Shown here piece after piece: positions 1 through 8,343 of a stretch of 10,182 nt of DNA. The notes under the pieces are model-generated. The model searched no databases and was not told where the DNA came from. It was given only the letters and a program-made list of their open reading frames with translations. The stretch comes from Hymenopellis radicata. Lineage: Eukaryota; Basidiomycota; Agaricomycetes; Agaricales; Physalacriaceae. Positions within the stretch are counted from its first letter, which is position 1; each line of letters starts with the position of its first letter. Location: contig JADNRX010001389.1 of the NCBI GenBank assembly GCA_015501595.1, positions 1 through 10,182 on the forward strand, written 5' to 3'. The position numbers and the translations under genes are program-made.

Positions 1-1
1 G

Positions 2-456
2 ACGTTACAACATGAGCAGGTTGAGCCGGAGGAGGTATGAAAAACTACCGAGAAAACAGCAGCTCCGCCGGAAAAGTATGTCTCTGCCGTGGAAGAACTC
101 AAGGGAAGGACTGAAAGAGAGAACGTCCTGCCGCCCCAAACGAATGTTGCGAGGTAGAAGTGTTGCCGCGCCGAAAAATATGGCTACGAGACGGCGGGAC
201 CATGGGGTGACGTTCCCGCCTAGGTTGACTCCGAGCAGGCCGAGGATGGAAAGTAATGCAGGACATCTACATATTTGGATTAGATGCTTTCTGGAAGATA
301 GTCGAGATGATATACCAGTAGGAGGCTCTGAACATCGATGTCCCGAAGTTTGAGGTCGCTCTTCTTCTGAATGCTGAGCTTCCCGAGTTTGTTTGGAGCT
401 TTGAAGCCTGTAGACGTATACCATCAAGGACAGTACTCCTCACGTTTCTGCGATAG
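2..456 (+). pseudogene. Decayed coding remnant, unknown protein (left part)
   Basis: Two plus-strand frames read like real, hydrophilic protein but are broken. From base 2 to about 250 one frame gives segments such as EKYVSAVEELKGRTEREN, with stops at 38-40 (TGA), 155-157 (TAG) and 221-223 (TAG). From about 241 a second frame continues with DIYIFGLDAFWKIVEMIYQ, a TAG at 319-321, then FEVALLLNAELPEFVWSFEA, ending at a TAG at 454-456. A frame change near 245-256 would join them. I do not recognise the family. Some interruptions could be introns (for example GTAGAA..CTAG at 154-223), but no intron set removes all of them. Open plus- and minus-strand ORFs of 113 and 140 residues over the same bases look like shadows. 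The call rests only on residue composition in successive frames, so confidence is low. Confidence 0.35.
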
Positions 457-458
457 TT

Positions 459-1088
459 CCGCCGATGGATGCGCCGAGGGCTCTGATTCTAGCTGAAAGA
501 TGGTTGGTATAATTCCTTCACAAAGAGCACAAGACGCGTACACCATAAGAGCTATTCTTCATAGCCTGGTACAATCCTCTACATGAAATGGTACGCAATT
601 ATTTGCGAGATCATGATCAAACCGCCGCCTCGGAGACACGGTCAGTTTTCTCTATACGCAAGAAGAACGGTATGCATACCTCCAAGCCCACAAAAAGCGC
701 TAGCCGTAACGAGCTGCAGCAAGTTCTGACTGACCCCACCATTGAACATCCTACCAAGAACGCGCCCAACGTGAAACCATATACCGGTGTCCGTCCAAAG
801 ATGCCACCGAACCGACGTCGAGACGATGAGGTAGGACGTCGCCACCCATGCGAGATTAGGTCAAACTTGGCTAAACGCAAATTAGCGACTGATTGCAGAA
901 CAAAGATTACATGGAACACCATGAAATTCCCGGGCAATGTTCGTCGCGCCAATAATTCGACAATGGTCAGGTTTCGTTTCGTTTCGATTGGGTTCAAGTT
1001 ATTGCCCGGCTCGGGGGAAGAAGTGCCAAAAGACTTGAAGCGCGAATCGATGTCAACGAGATTGAGTATGAGTATGAGTGATGGTTGA
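459..1088 (+). pseudogene. Decayed coding remnant, unknown protein (right part)
   Basis: A third plus-strand frame runs from about 459 to the TGA at 1086-1088, broken only by TAA at 510-512 and 546-548. From the ATG at 588 it is open for 166 codons. The product is basic and polar (RRRDDEVGRR, a RLSMSMSDG tail) with no membrane segment or motif I recognise. Alternatively, a 58-nt intron at 507-564 (GTATAA..TTCATAG) would remove both stops and switch to another frame, which then stops near 730; I cannot decide between them. Its position directly after the left remnant in the same direction suggests one decayed gene. It may equally be chance open sequence. Confidence 0.3.
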
Positions 1089-1449
1089 AAGCAAGGAAAA
1101 GGAAGGACAAGCTAACTTGTCAAATGCCCCATTTAGAATATTGCCCCTATTTACGCCCAACTACGTCTGACTCTCTTTCTCTCCATCACCTCGCACAAGA
1201 CGCCGTCTAGTATGCTCATTTGCGTGGCTAAGAGCACGCGTCTGCAGGTGTTGCCACGATATCCCTCTATCTCGACTGTGCGCGCCGGGCCGTCCATTTG
1301 AAGAAGGAATGGGGAGGAGGGCCCGTTACCGCGATTCCCGCCATGTTCGCACTTGCCGGCTGTACTCCTGACTTTGGCCTTCTTCGCAGTAAAGGAAAAG
1401 AGACAAGGTGACACGATTAGGAATTGGAGGTCGATGTAATTCCCTGGAC
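1089..1449. other. Gene-poor stretch
   Basis: I see no supportable gene here. A minus-strand ORF of 87 codons (1151-1414) has no recognisable motif, no intron signals and no conserved neighbour. The only structure noted is an exact 13-bp word, GATTCCCGCCATG, at 1333-1345 that recurs at 1733-1745, exactly 400 bp away. Confidence 0.5.
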
Positions 1450-1451
1450 TC

Positions 1452-1650
1452 CTTCAACGGCGCCATCCTCTTCTCCTTTCTTCCTCGGCGTTTTGACCCT
1501 TTAAATGTTACCTGGCAAGTCAGTTCTTTCGTTGGGATCCCATACTGACTGCCTACCGTAGCCGGCGTGACCTAACGGTTAAGCGCTGAGCTGTGGCGAT
1601 GCAACCTGGATGTCTTTTTCTCGGCTGCGACAAGCGTGTGTCTTCGTGAC
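1452..1650 (+). repeat. Diverged dispersed repeat, copy 1
   Basis: This segment aligns by eye with 3032-3235. Both begin with a TTCAACGGCGSCAT word, continue through a pyrimidine-rich tract ending TTCCTTCCTCG-like, then an AAGTCAGT word, a CTGCC..CCGTA word, a tRNA-like head, and finally a TTTTTCT..GCTGCG..AAGCGTG tract. Identity is patchy, with indels, so the copies are old. No long ORF or terminal repeat is visible. It is consistent with a SINE-like or other non-autonomous repeat. Confidence 0.45.
1568..1586 (+). promoter_or_regulatory. tRNA-like A box, module 1
   Basis: TGACCTAACGGTTAAGCGC matches the form of the internal pol III A box / D-arm of eukaryotic tRNAs (TRGCNNARYGG type). No B box and no closing acceptor stem follow, so this is not an intact tRNA gene. 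It lies inside repeat copy 1, which favours a tRNA-derived repeat. Confidence 0.35.
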
Positions 1651-1783
1651 AAGCCGGTTTTCCTTGTTAACGCCCACGACCCGGGAAGTGCTGGATATAT
1701 ACGGTTTTGGTCTTATTCCAGATTGAGTGAGAGATTCCCGCCATGCTTGTTTCCACTGTCAACTATCTAACTGACGGCAGAGG

Positions 1784-1831
1784 TAGCGCAGCGGTCTACT
1801 TACCTTCCGTCATAGTTCCGGGGATCAGAAT
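1784..1831 (+). promoter_or_regulatory. tRNA-like A box with weak B box, module 2
   Basis: TAGCGCAGCGGT at 1784-1795 is a good A-box form. A weak B-box-like GGGATCAGAA follows at 1821-1830 and a T-rich run (TATTTTTG) at about 1832. No cloverleaf can be folded by eye. Degenerate tRNA or SINE head. Confidence 0.35.
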
Positions 1832-2048
1832 GTATTTTTGTGGTACGATTTTCCGCGGCATGTTGATGTTGGTAATGTGGACACGTATCGCGTTCTGTCG
1901 TCACATTTGTTGAATCTGTTGGAGTTCCTCTCGGCTATGTCTGTTGACGCTTGACCTAGCACAAAATGTCAGTTTCAACTTTCCTGTTCGCGATCCTATT
2001 GCGAGTCAGACTGACTTTGTCTTTTTTTCTAGATTTTTGTCGCCCATC

Positions 2049-2103
2049 TAGCCTAATGGTAGATGTGGCAGATGTAGACCCGGCGCGCGTAAGCGTTTGA
2101 ATG
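2049..2103 (+). promoter_or_regulatory. tRNA-like A and B boxes, module 3
   Basis: TAGCCTAATGGT at 2049-2060 closely resembles the D-arm of tRNA-Gly. CGTTTGAATG at 2094-2103 resembles a degraded B box (GGTTCGANTCC), about 45 bp downstream, which is a normal A-to-B spacing. It is followed by CTTTTTG, a possible pol III stop. The acceptor stem does not pair, so it is not called as a functional tRNA. Confidence 0.4.
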
Positions 2104-2756
2104 TTTAGCTTTTTGTTATGCTACTATGAATGAGGATCATTTATTCTGCGCCACCCGCTTGGCATCTCCCCCCGTCCGCTCTTCAGGCTCATCATCGTCG
2201 TCCTGGTGATGTGCTGCGTTCGTCTTCTCGTCTGTGCATCATTCTTTCCTCTCGTCTACGCATCCCCGATCCCTCTCGCGATCACTGCCTCTCGGGATTT
2301 GCTTTGGAGCCAAATGATGTGCAACGGGAGAGAGAAAGGACACAGTTATTTGAAGACGCGTCACTGCTCAGCGATATCACGACCTGAGGCTTACACTCGT
2401 TCTCGTAGAATTTGGTTTATGGACGGAATGTCGGACCGGGATTCCGGACACTCTTTTCTTTCCCCCCGTCATGACATTTTACATTGACAATGACTCACCA
2501 TGGACCGGTGTTCTTGGGCTCTACGAGCTCCAGCGCGTATTAGAGGACAAGGATGTTTGTGGAGGGTGAAGAGGAGAGAGCGAGGGAGACTCTCCCTCAC
2601 TCGATTGGACACAGCCTCTTCGTCCTCTCCTCATACAAGCATCTGTTTCACTTCATGATTGTCCCAGGTGAGGATGGCTGGTTGTGGAGAAGAGGTGAAA
2701 TATGTGGTCATCCTCCTCCACTCTCGAACGTCAATTGCACTTCATTCCGCCGTCCT
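2104..2756. other. Stretch without a recognisable gene
   Basis: This is CT-rich sequence between tRNA-like modules 3 and 4. Overlapping plus-strand ORFs of 69-93 codons have no motif, intron signal or convincing composition. The hairpin at 2578-2602 is the only structure noted. Confidence 0.45.
2578..2602 (+). repeat. Inverted repeat (hairpin)
   Basis: GAGCGAGGGA and TCCCTCACTC form a 10-bp stem with one mismatch around a 5-nt loop. There is no T tract and no adjoining gene, so it is not called a terminator. It lies between tRNA-like modules 3 and 4. Confidence 0.4.
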
Positions 2757-2759
2757 TGG

Positions 2760-2822
2760 TAGTGTAGTGGTCGCTACCTATGGTCATATGGATGCGCAAA
2801 AATACGTTTTTGGGTTCGACTT
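2760..2822 (+). promoter_or_regulatory. tRNA-like A and B boxes, module 4
   Basis: This is the best of the five modules. TAGTGTAGTGGT at 2760-2771 has the form of a tRNA-Asp/Glu D-arm, with a 4-bp GTAG/CTAC pairing around it. GGTTCGACTT at 2813-2822 is a near-consensus B box. The A-to-B distance is about 53 bp. The 3' side does not complement the 5' acceptor bases, so a working tRNA is unlikely; a tRNA-derived repeat or pseudogene fits better. Confidence 0.45.
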
Positions 2823-2873
2823 CTTGTAGCCCGACCTTATTCCTGCCTGTCACTCACAACCAATTGGGGGCAG

Positions 2874-2944
2874 TAGTCTAGCGGTTACTTGTTGCCTAGT
2901 GGTCCCTCCAATGACTGGAATTCGCTTTTGCAGGTCTGAATTTC
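2874..2944 (+). promoter_or_regulatory. tRNA-like A and B boxes, module 5
   Basis: TAGTCTAGCGGT at 2874-2885 is A-box-like. GGTCTGAATTTC at 2933-2944 is a degraded B-box form about 59 bp downstream. It begins roughly 50 bp after the end of module 4 and 90 bp before repeat copy 2. No cloverleaf. Confidence 0.35.
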
Positions 2945-2988
2945 CGCGGACTGGTCTTGTGATGGGCAGAGGTTCAGGATGCAGAGGA

Positions 2989-3016
2989 GAGGCGCGAGTG
3001 GTGCTCCTCGCGCCTC
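2989..3016 (+). repeat. Perfect GC-rich hairpin
   Basis: GAGGCGCGAG (2989-2998) and CTCGCGCCTC (3007-3016) form a perfect 10-bp stem around the 8-nt loop TGGTGCTC. It stands just upstream of repeat copy 2 and 45 bp after tRNA-like module 5. Function unknown; it could be part of the repeat's RNA. Confidence 0.5.
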
Positions 3017-3031
3017 ATGTACCGACCGTAT

Positions 3032-3235
3032 CTTCAACGGCGGCATACTCTTTTTCTTCCTTCCTCGTGCTTAGTTGGGGCCCCTCGGTAAGTCAGTCCT
3101 TTTGTCAGAGATCCTCTCTGCCGTAGGTATCCGCGGCCAGTGTATCTTAAGGGCTGAACTGGCGGTCACACCCTCGTATACTTGGGCTGCAAATACTTTT
3201 TCTGCTGCGTGAAGCGTGCGCTTGTGTTTGACAGT
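3032..3235 (+). repeat. Diverged dispersed repeat, copy 2
   Basis: This is the second copy of the repeat described at 1452-1650, in the same orientation. The shared order of short words (TTCAACGGCG, TTCCTCG, AAGTCAGT, CCGTA, CTTTTTCT, AAGCGTG) is what identifies it. The tRNA-like head of copy 1 is weaker here (AGTGTATCTTAAGGGCTGA at about 3148). It directly follows a strong hairpin at 2989-3016. Confidence 0.45.
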
Positions 3236-3289
3236 ATTCCATGTCATTTGTCTACCTCCAAGTCTCCGCCGTGACGCGGGCGCGTACAT

Positions 3290-4071
3290 ATCTGGGACAA
3301 GCTCGTGAAAAAGCGCACGAGGACTCAGTCTTGGGAGCCGCAGAAGGATGAGGAGATCACGACGTCTAGTAAGTATATCCCCATGACGCCCGGAAACAGG
3401 CCCTCAATCCAGCCCTATAACTTCCCGCTCCTTGTCGTATATCTTGAAGTGCCGAAAGACGTTATCATTTCCTCTTCCCATCTCCCACCTCCACACAAGT
3501 GCGACTCGGACTTGACTTGACTACTACCACCCGACTAGGCTCTCGTCCATGTCAGTCTTCACATGGATGCTCACTGAGGGGAAGAGGGTCCAACGCTCCT
3601 GCTCTCTCCCCTGTTGTAATGGAGGACTTGCCTGATTTCGAGTCTTCGTCTTCTTCCTGCCTATCAATCCTGTAGCCTGTTTGGTGTTTTTTTGTGTTGG
3701 AAGTGCAGCGCTATTGATGTTTGGATACAGGCATCGCCTTCTGTCTTGCGATTACTTCTATTAGCCCATGTCTTGATTACATATGAGACCTGCGCGAGCC
3801 ATTCTCGTCGATCTGCCGTTCTGTTTGAATCTGACGTTTTTCCTCTGAGCTTACACTTTCAGCTTGAAGCCGCCCTCGTTAAGCAGGCATAGGCGAGTCA
3901 AGATCAGTATATCAGAGCATTCAAAGCAGGGTTATCAAGTAGTCATACTGCTGTTGTTTGAGGTGCTAAGTAAGACCATAGAAAGACAACATCTATCCAA
4001 ACTTGAACCTCTGCGATACTTAAACCCGATTAAACCCCAGTCAGAAGCATCCTGCTTTCCAACACACCGTC
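3290..4071. other. Intergenic region upstream of the EEP gene
   Basis: Nothing coding can be supported here; short ORFs of 66-71 codons look random. The last part (about 4010-4071) is the likely promoter and 5' leader of the downstream gene. It has an AT-rich ATACTTAAAC word at 4016 and a C/A-rich leader ending ACACCGTC directly before ATGG, a favourable fungal start context. Confidence 0.4.
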
Positions 4072-5009
4072 ATGGTCACCAACAGACTCTGGCGTACTCT
4101 TTCTGCCTTCAACCGCTCCACCCGAAGGTGGGCACCCCTACCTTTGAGAAACCAAATGACGCAGGGGCTATCACGGAACATCGACACCTCAGGCACACAA
4201 AGGCTCTCTCTCATCTCATGGAACATCGACGCCTTCTCCTCGCGGGCCGTCTCACGCGCCAAACTCATTCTCAGCCATATCCTCGAGGGACCGAAATCTC
4301 CTGATATCATCTTTCTCCAAGAAGTCACGCTTGCCGTCCGGGCCGCTCTGCTGGACGATGCGAGAGTGCGAGCTGCCTTCCTGGTGACTGACGCCGAGGA
4401 CCAGACGTCGTTTGAGGACGTGCCCTTTGCGACCATGACGTTGCTGTCCAGCGCGCGCTTCGCCTCCAGCCAGGCGGAAGGCGATGGGGAAAAGTTGATG
4501 CTCGGACGCGTCTCCCGCGTGACCCTCCCGAGTAAGTACAGAAGAGATGCGCTTTCTGTGGACATCATCCCCCAACTGCGCCGGCGGGCACAGTCGTCCG
4601 TCTCATCAACGTGCACCTCGACTCGCTCTGGGATACGCTGCATTACCGCGCCCAGCAGATGGAGATACTGGCAAACGTCCTGCGCGAGCCCGGATGCAGT
4701 GGCGGGATCATTGCGGGCGACTTCAACGCCATCAGCCCCGCGGATGAGGGGCTCGTCGACAAGAACGAACTGGTAGATGCGTGGGTTGCATTGCACGGGC
4801 GGGCAGACGCTGATGGAGGGACGTGGGGTGTCAACGTGCAACGGCGGGACGCGCCCAGGCTGGACAAGGTTGCAATGACGGGCTTGCTAAAGGCTGAGGG
4901 AATGCAAGTCCTCCGCCCTGGTCCTATTGAGGTGCCCAGACCGGGCGAGAAATCTATCGAGATTCTTTGGAGTGACCATTGCGGGTTGAGGTGTACCTTT
5001 ACCATCTGA
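4072..5009 (+). CDS. EEP-superfamily (TDP2-like) phosphodiesterase, frame broken or one intron
   Basis: Predicted member of the endonuclease/exonuclease/phosphatase superfamily, closest in motif pattern to fungal TDP2-like (5'-tyrosyl-DNA phosphodiesterase-like) proteins, which are Mg-dependent. Motifs seen in order: SLISWNID (W50-N51-I52-D53), IIFLQEV (E84), LPSKYRRDALSVDI, LINVHLDSL, IIAGDFN (codons 4716-4727), GGTWG, RLDKV and the C-terminal SDHCGLRC (SDH at 4971-4979). These cover the metal-binding Asn/Glu and the catalytic GDxN and SDH signatures. The first part (ATG 4072 to about 4568) and the last part (about 4563-5009) are in different frames. One missing C in the run at 4569-4573 would explain it and give 312 residues. 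Alternatively, a 62-nt intron at 4532-4593 (GTAAGT..CAG) also restores frame, giving 291 residues, but deletes the conserved KYRRDALSVDI strand. Unjoined, the first frame stops at 4774-4776, giving 234 residues without the SDH motif. Confidence 0.85.
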
Positions 5010-5150
5010 ACACTGTGAACCAGGCTCAGTGGGCTCGACGAGGAGTAATCACTTAATTAGTAACAGACGTAGAGCGAATACGCCGGAGCAACTGTGGTTT
5101 TCTGTATAGTCTAAGGACCGTCAGATTCAGAAAACAAGGACATACTTAGT

Positions 5151-5163
5151 TTCTATAAAATAA
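5151..5163 (+). terminator. Possible polyadenylation signal region
   Basis: TTCTATAAAATAAG, about 145 bp after the stop of the EEP gene, contains overlapping AT-rich words similar to an AATAAA-type signal. Fungal signals are loose, so this is only suggestive. Confidence 0.25.
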
Positions 5164-5251
5164 GCCCCTTTTCCCTTAACAGGCAGGTCGATCGTCTTGG
5201 GCCTTACGCCGAGTTGCCGCGCGCGTGGCCTGCCGCGTACCGCCTGGACCC

Positions 5252-5273
5252 TTCGGATCGTAATCGATCCGAA
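5252..5273 (+). repeat. Perfect hairpin
   Basis: TTCGGATCG (5252-5260) and CGATCCGAA (5265-5273) form a perfect 9-bp stem with the 4-nt loop TAAT. No T tract follows. It is about 240 bp downstream of the EEP gene and its role is unknown. Confidence 0.45.
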
Positions 5274-5900
5274 CACCGATTTCATTATTTCATATCGATT
5301 CGATTACCCGTACCTTTTTCTTTCGACCTTTTTCTTCCGCTCGATCACTATACTGGGCACGTATGGCTTAGCCTATGGCTCACTTCCTCTAGCACCATTT
5401 TTTTGATTGGGACGACACCAGTAGCACCGGTGGCCCGCACTGCAGTCATTTTCTCGCTTCTAGGTTGGAGGGTGTGTGCACTCGACGACGAAGGCTGGGT
5501 GAAGATGCAATCGTGCGTGTTCTATCCTTTTTCACCTGGCGATTACTCAAAGCATCTTTAGCAACCGTGCTCCATTACGTTCTTAACAGCGCCAATTCTC
5601 TCGGGATGATTGCTATCTCATCAAGAAGATCACGACTAGACTCGAGTAGCCTTGGGCCAGCCGTGTGCCATCTCACCAATTGTGGTACTCCTTCATTCCC
5701 ATTAGGCCTGCTACCTCTATGAGAATGGGTTTCTCTTGACGACGACACTTTCCCACTAGCTTGCTCGCACTTAGAGGCGCGTTGTCTTCCTGTTTAATTT
5801 TATTGTCCTAACGACTTTGTGTCCTTAGATCTAATCTACATTTACCCCCACATACGTTTCCGAAAGCTATTTTATCTGTACTCTACTTGTACTCTACGCG

Positions 5901-6533
5901 TCACGCGGCAAAAACACACCTTGGACCCGCCAACCTCACATTAGGAATCCCCACTGGTGGCATGGACGATTTGGCGATGATCTTCTCATCTGTGCGACAT
6001 AGCCAGCCTCGCCGAGTCCTAAGGTATACTTGACGACTTACTTGAATGTGCTGATGGTTCTTGAGCCGTGTCCAACCACGTCGATATCCCTCTCCGTCAT
6101 GATCGCGAATTCTTGCGGTCCTCGCCGCAACGGGCAGATCCAGCAGCGAGTACGACGACGATATGGAGGCGGCCAGCATTCGAAGGCTGAGAGGTGCGGG
6201 ATGATGTCCTGATGACGCCCACGATGTCGGTTGGCTGAGACTGACGATAGTTTCCGTGCCTTTGAGTGGTTACTGTCGCCCAGTGCTATTGCCTCTGGCA
6301 CTCGCGGATCCACACTGCTCTCGCTGGTGATTTTGGTTAATGTTGGCATCCGTAGTTTTACTGGCACGTTCGTTGTTGTTTGCGAACTCTAGAGACAAGC
6401 GAGAGGACAGGAAACTCGTTATTAGAAACTTCAGTAATATTGTGCTATATACGTTGGCTAATAGGCGTGTATTGTAGGATAATCCGAGTCCTGGAAGTAT
6501 GGTAGACATTAATATACTGCTTAATGTGTAGTC
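5901..6533. other. Region downstream of the recombinase gene, no firm gene
   Basis: On the minus strand, overlapping ORFs of 92, 109 and 79 codons run through this stretch. One good-looking 52-nt intron (6041-5990, GTAAGT..CACAG) is present. After splicing, two of the three frames stop almost at once and the third is closed upstream, so no convincing gene can be built. The region also serves as the 3' flank of the recombinase gene ending at 6534. Confidence 0.35.
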
Positions 6534-7763
6534 TCATTGAGTGGCAGCTGTTCTTTGAGCACGTTCTTCTGGTGTGCCATTCCTACTGGTCCGACCTGGA
6601 CATTCTTTCTTACGAATGACATTGCAAAGTTTCGCGAAGCTTTTATTGCACTCGGGATATTCCTGTTCGAACCGTTTCTCATCCGAGTCTAAACTGAGGA
6701 TATGTGAATAGTCTTGAAGAAATTCAGAGGATATGAGATGTACCTTGCAAATGCTAGTGCTACTAGTTCTCGATTGCGACGATTGTTGCCCATGTTGGTT
6801 TGTGATCGTCCCGTGTACCAGCTTTCGGGCCAATCTTTCAAGGCGTATCCCGTAGCAGAATCGACCTCGTTCCACTGCTTTACTGCAAGTCGCCATGCCT
6901 GAGCAGGCCGGCCTTTCGGAAGTCCCGGAATAACAGCACTTCGACGCGCCTTCTCCGCTGCCGTTTCTGCCTCCATTGGGACCAGAGGTCTCTGTACCGC
7001 GAATGACGACTCGAGAGGCAAAATTCGTGACTGATCAATCGAAACAGCAGGAACATGAGATATGGGATTCCCGGCACATGTCATCGAGGGCTGAGAAATA
7101 TGTGAATGAGGACCGAATGCAAAAGAAAGACTCGATGGAGTGGTAGCTGAGGTGTGTAATGGAGCACTGGCAGGACCCTCATGCCATGCAACAGAGGAGC
7201 TAACCGAATTGATATGCGGAGTCGAATGATGAACATGATTGGTGGCAGTGCTTGGAAGATTCGGTGGTGGGGGATACTGGTACGCGGAATGGAAGAGTTG
7301 AGGTTGAAAGAGCGCATAAGGTGATGGTTGGGGCATTACTGCGAAGTTGTGACCCATGCCAGACCGTGCAGCAACCAAGTGACTCTGTTGAAACATGGTA
7401 GTCATATTCAACGCAAATTGGGTGAACGTCTCGTTCGTAACTGGAGCGTGAATCTTCTGTTCTCCCAATAGGATGTCAGCACGATCAGTACGCCCCGGAT
7501 CAAGCGCGTCGCTGTAGTTATCTTCGTACTTTGATAGCGAGTCCAAGAGATATTTCATGAGAGTGTCAACCTGAGTCCGGGAACTTGTTATTGTCTGCAG
7601 TAGGATACGGGGACAGGACTCACACTTTCTCCCTCAGCCCAGCCACCCCACCAGCGAACCTTTCGAAGCGACCATCGTTGACCAACTTTGTCCCACATAA
7701 ATCGAAACTGAGCACCACCTCGGCGAAGCGAATGAGTCGTAAAGTTTCGCTTTAGGCCGGCGG
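6534..7763 (-). pseudogene. Crypton-type tyrosine recombinase, C-terminal segment
   Basis: This is the 3' part of a recombinase gene cut by an insertion. Exons on the minus strand are 7763-7624, 7570-6744 and 6693-6534 (TGA). Introns are 7623-7571 (53 nt, GTGAGT..CTCAG) and 6743-6694 (50 nt, GTACAT..CTCAG); both splices keep frame, leaving about 375 residues. Visible catalytic motifs are HSLRR (His 7734-7732, Arg 7725-7723), the Trp of WWGGW (7641-7639, in the His/Trp position) and the likely nucleophile Tyr of MKYLLD (7552-7550). A Pro/Ser/His-rich linker follows. The last ~110 residues (from WRLAVKQW at 6895, with KDWPESWYTG and a YPECNK helix) resemble the GCR1_C-like DNA-binding domain found after the recombinase domain in fungal CryptonF elements. 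Cryptons are DNA transposons that move by tyrosine recombination. Family assignment is from motif memory; the DNA-binding domain call is less certain than the recombinase call. Confidence 0.8.
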
Positions 7764-7765
7764 CA

Positions 7766-7800
7766 CATCAGGAAAACGGTCCCCAGATTATGTTGAAGAA
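7766..7800 (+). repeat. Left terminal inverted repeat of the 2.2-kb element
   Basis: The first 21 bases are identical to the reverse complement of 10002-9982. Over 35 bases 32 match (differences at 7787, 7794 and 7797). Read on the minus strand, the outer edge ..CCTGATG abuts TGCCGCCGGC of the recombinase gene. Confidence 0.9.
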
Positions 7801-8238
7801 TAACCACAGAAAAGTGGGTATAACGGACAAATAACTAAGATTATCCGGATATCTGAAATGTTCACTAATGTCGTAGGTCCCCCCGGATTTTTGCTGAAAT
7901 AAGACAACATTATCAGGCAAAGCAGCATTGAAATACACGGTATCTACTCAGAATTATCACAGAAATCATCGGAATACATCATGCTGTGGGAGAATGAAAG
8001 CACCAGAAGGCATATGATTTGCAAGGGTAACACAGTACTAGACTACATCTACAATAGCGACAGGTACACTATCCGCGATACATCCAAGTAGTCAAGCGAG
8101 CGAGTGCAGATTCTCCGTTCACAGTCGACAGACTATCATGCTCGGGTCGTACAGGCCCCATCCCAAAGGCGAGCCCAATCGCAGTGCACAAGCCCTCATG
8201 TCGCGGTTCATGTTTGATGATGCATCGACACAGTGAAT

Positions 8239-8292
8239 CTACCAAACAAGTAAACATCAGGCCGCTCCGATGATACAACAGGATGAACATAC
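8239..8292 (-). other. Intron-like segment downstream of the candidate cargo stop
   Basis: A fifth minus-strand intron-like segment has GTATGT at its 5' end, a CCTGATG/TTTAC branch region and a GGTAG 3' end, 54 nt. It lies beyond the TAA at 8346-8344, so transcribed sequence probably continues. The flanking frame (8343 to TAG 8071-8069, containing VIDISPDTRRCGLHQ and GLAFGMGPVRPEHD) stays open with or without its removal, because 54 is a multiple of three. Product unknown. Confidence 0.4.
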
Positions 8293-8343
8293 ATTGATGT
8301 AGCCCACAGCGGCGGGTGTCCGGCGAGATGTCGATGACGAAGG

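Larger units (their letters stand above)
5010..5900. other. Stretch without a supportable gene
   Basis: Plus-strand ORFs of 69-115 codons overlap in different frames between 5197 and 5722, rich in Ser, Leu and Phe. They show no motif, no matching splice sites and no family I recognise. A perfect 9-bp hairpin lies at 5252-5273. Confidence 0.4.

Noticed and set aside
2..550. C-to-T (RIP-like) decay explaining the stops in the left remnant
   Set aside because: Every stop codon can be derived from CAG, CAA or CGA by one C-to-T change, so the pattern has no discriminating value without an aligned intact copy.
1151..1414. Minus-strand ORF of 87 codons
   Set aside because: No motif, no intron or promoter signal, and no family resemblance; length is within chance.
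2757..2830. Functional tRNA gene at module 4
   Set aside because: Good A and B boxes, but the acceptor stem and anticodon arm do not pair.
4041..4841. Minus-strand ORF of 266 codons
   Set aside because: It lies wholly opposite the EEP gene and has no recognisable motif; a shadow of the GC-rich plus-strand coding sequence.
5990..6041. GTAAGT..CACAG 52-nt intron on the minus strand
   Set aside because: Signals are good, but after splicing two frames stop at once and the third is closed just upstream, so no gene model holds.
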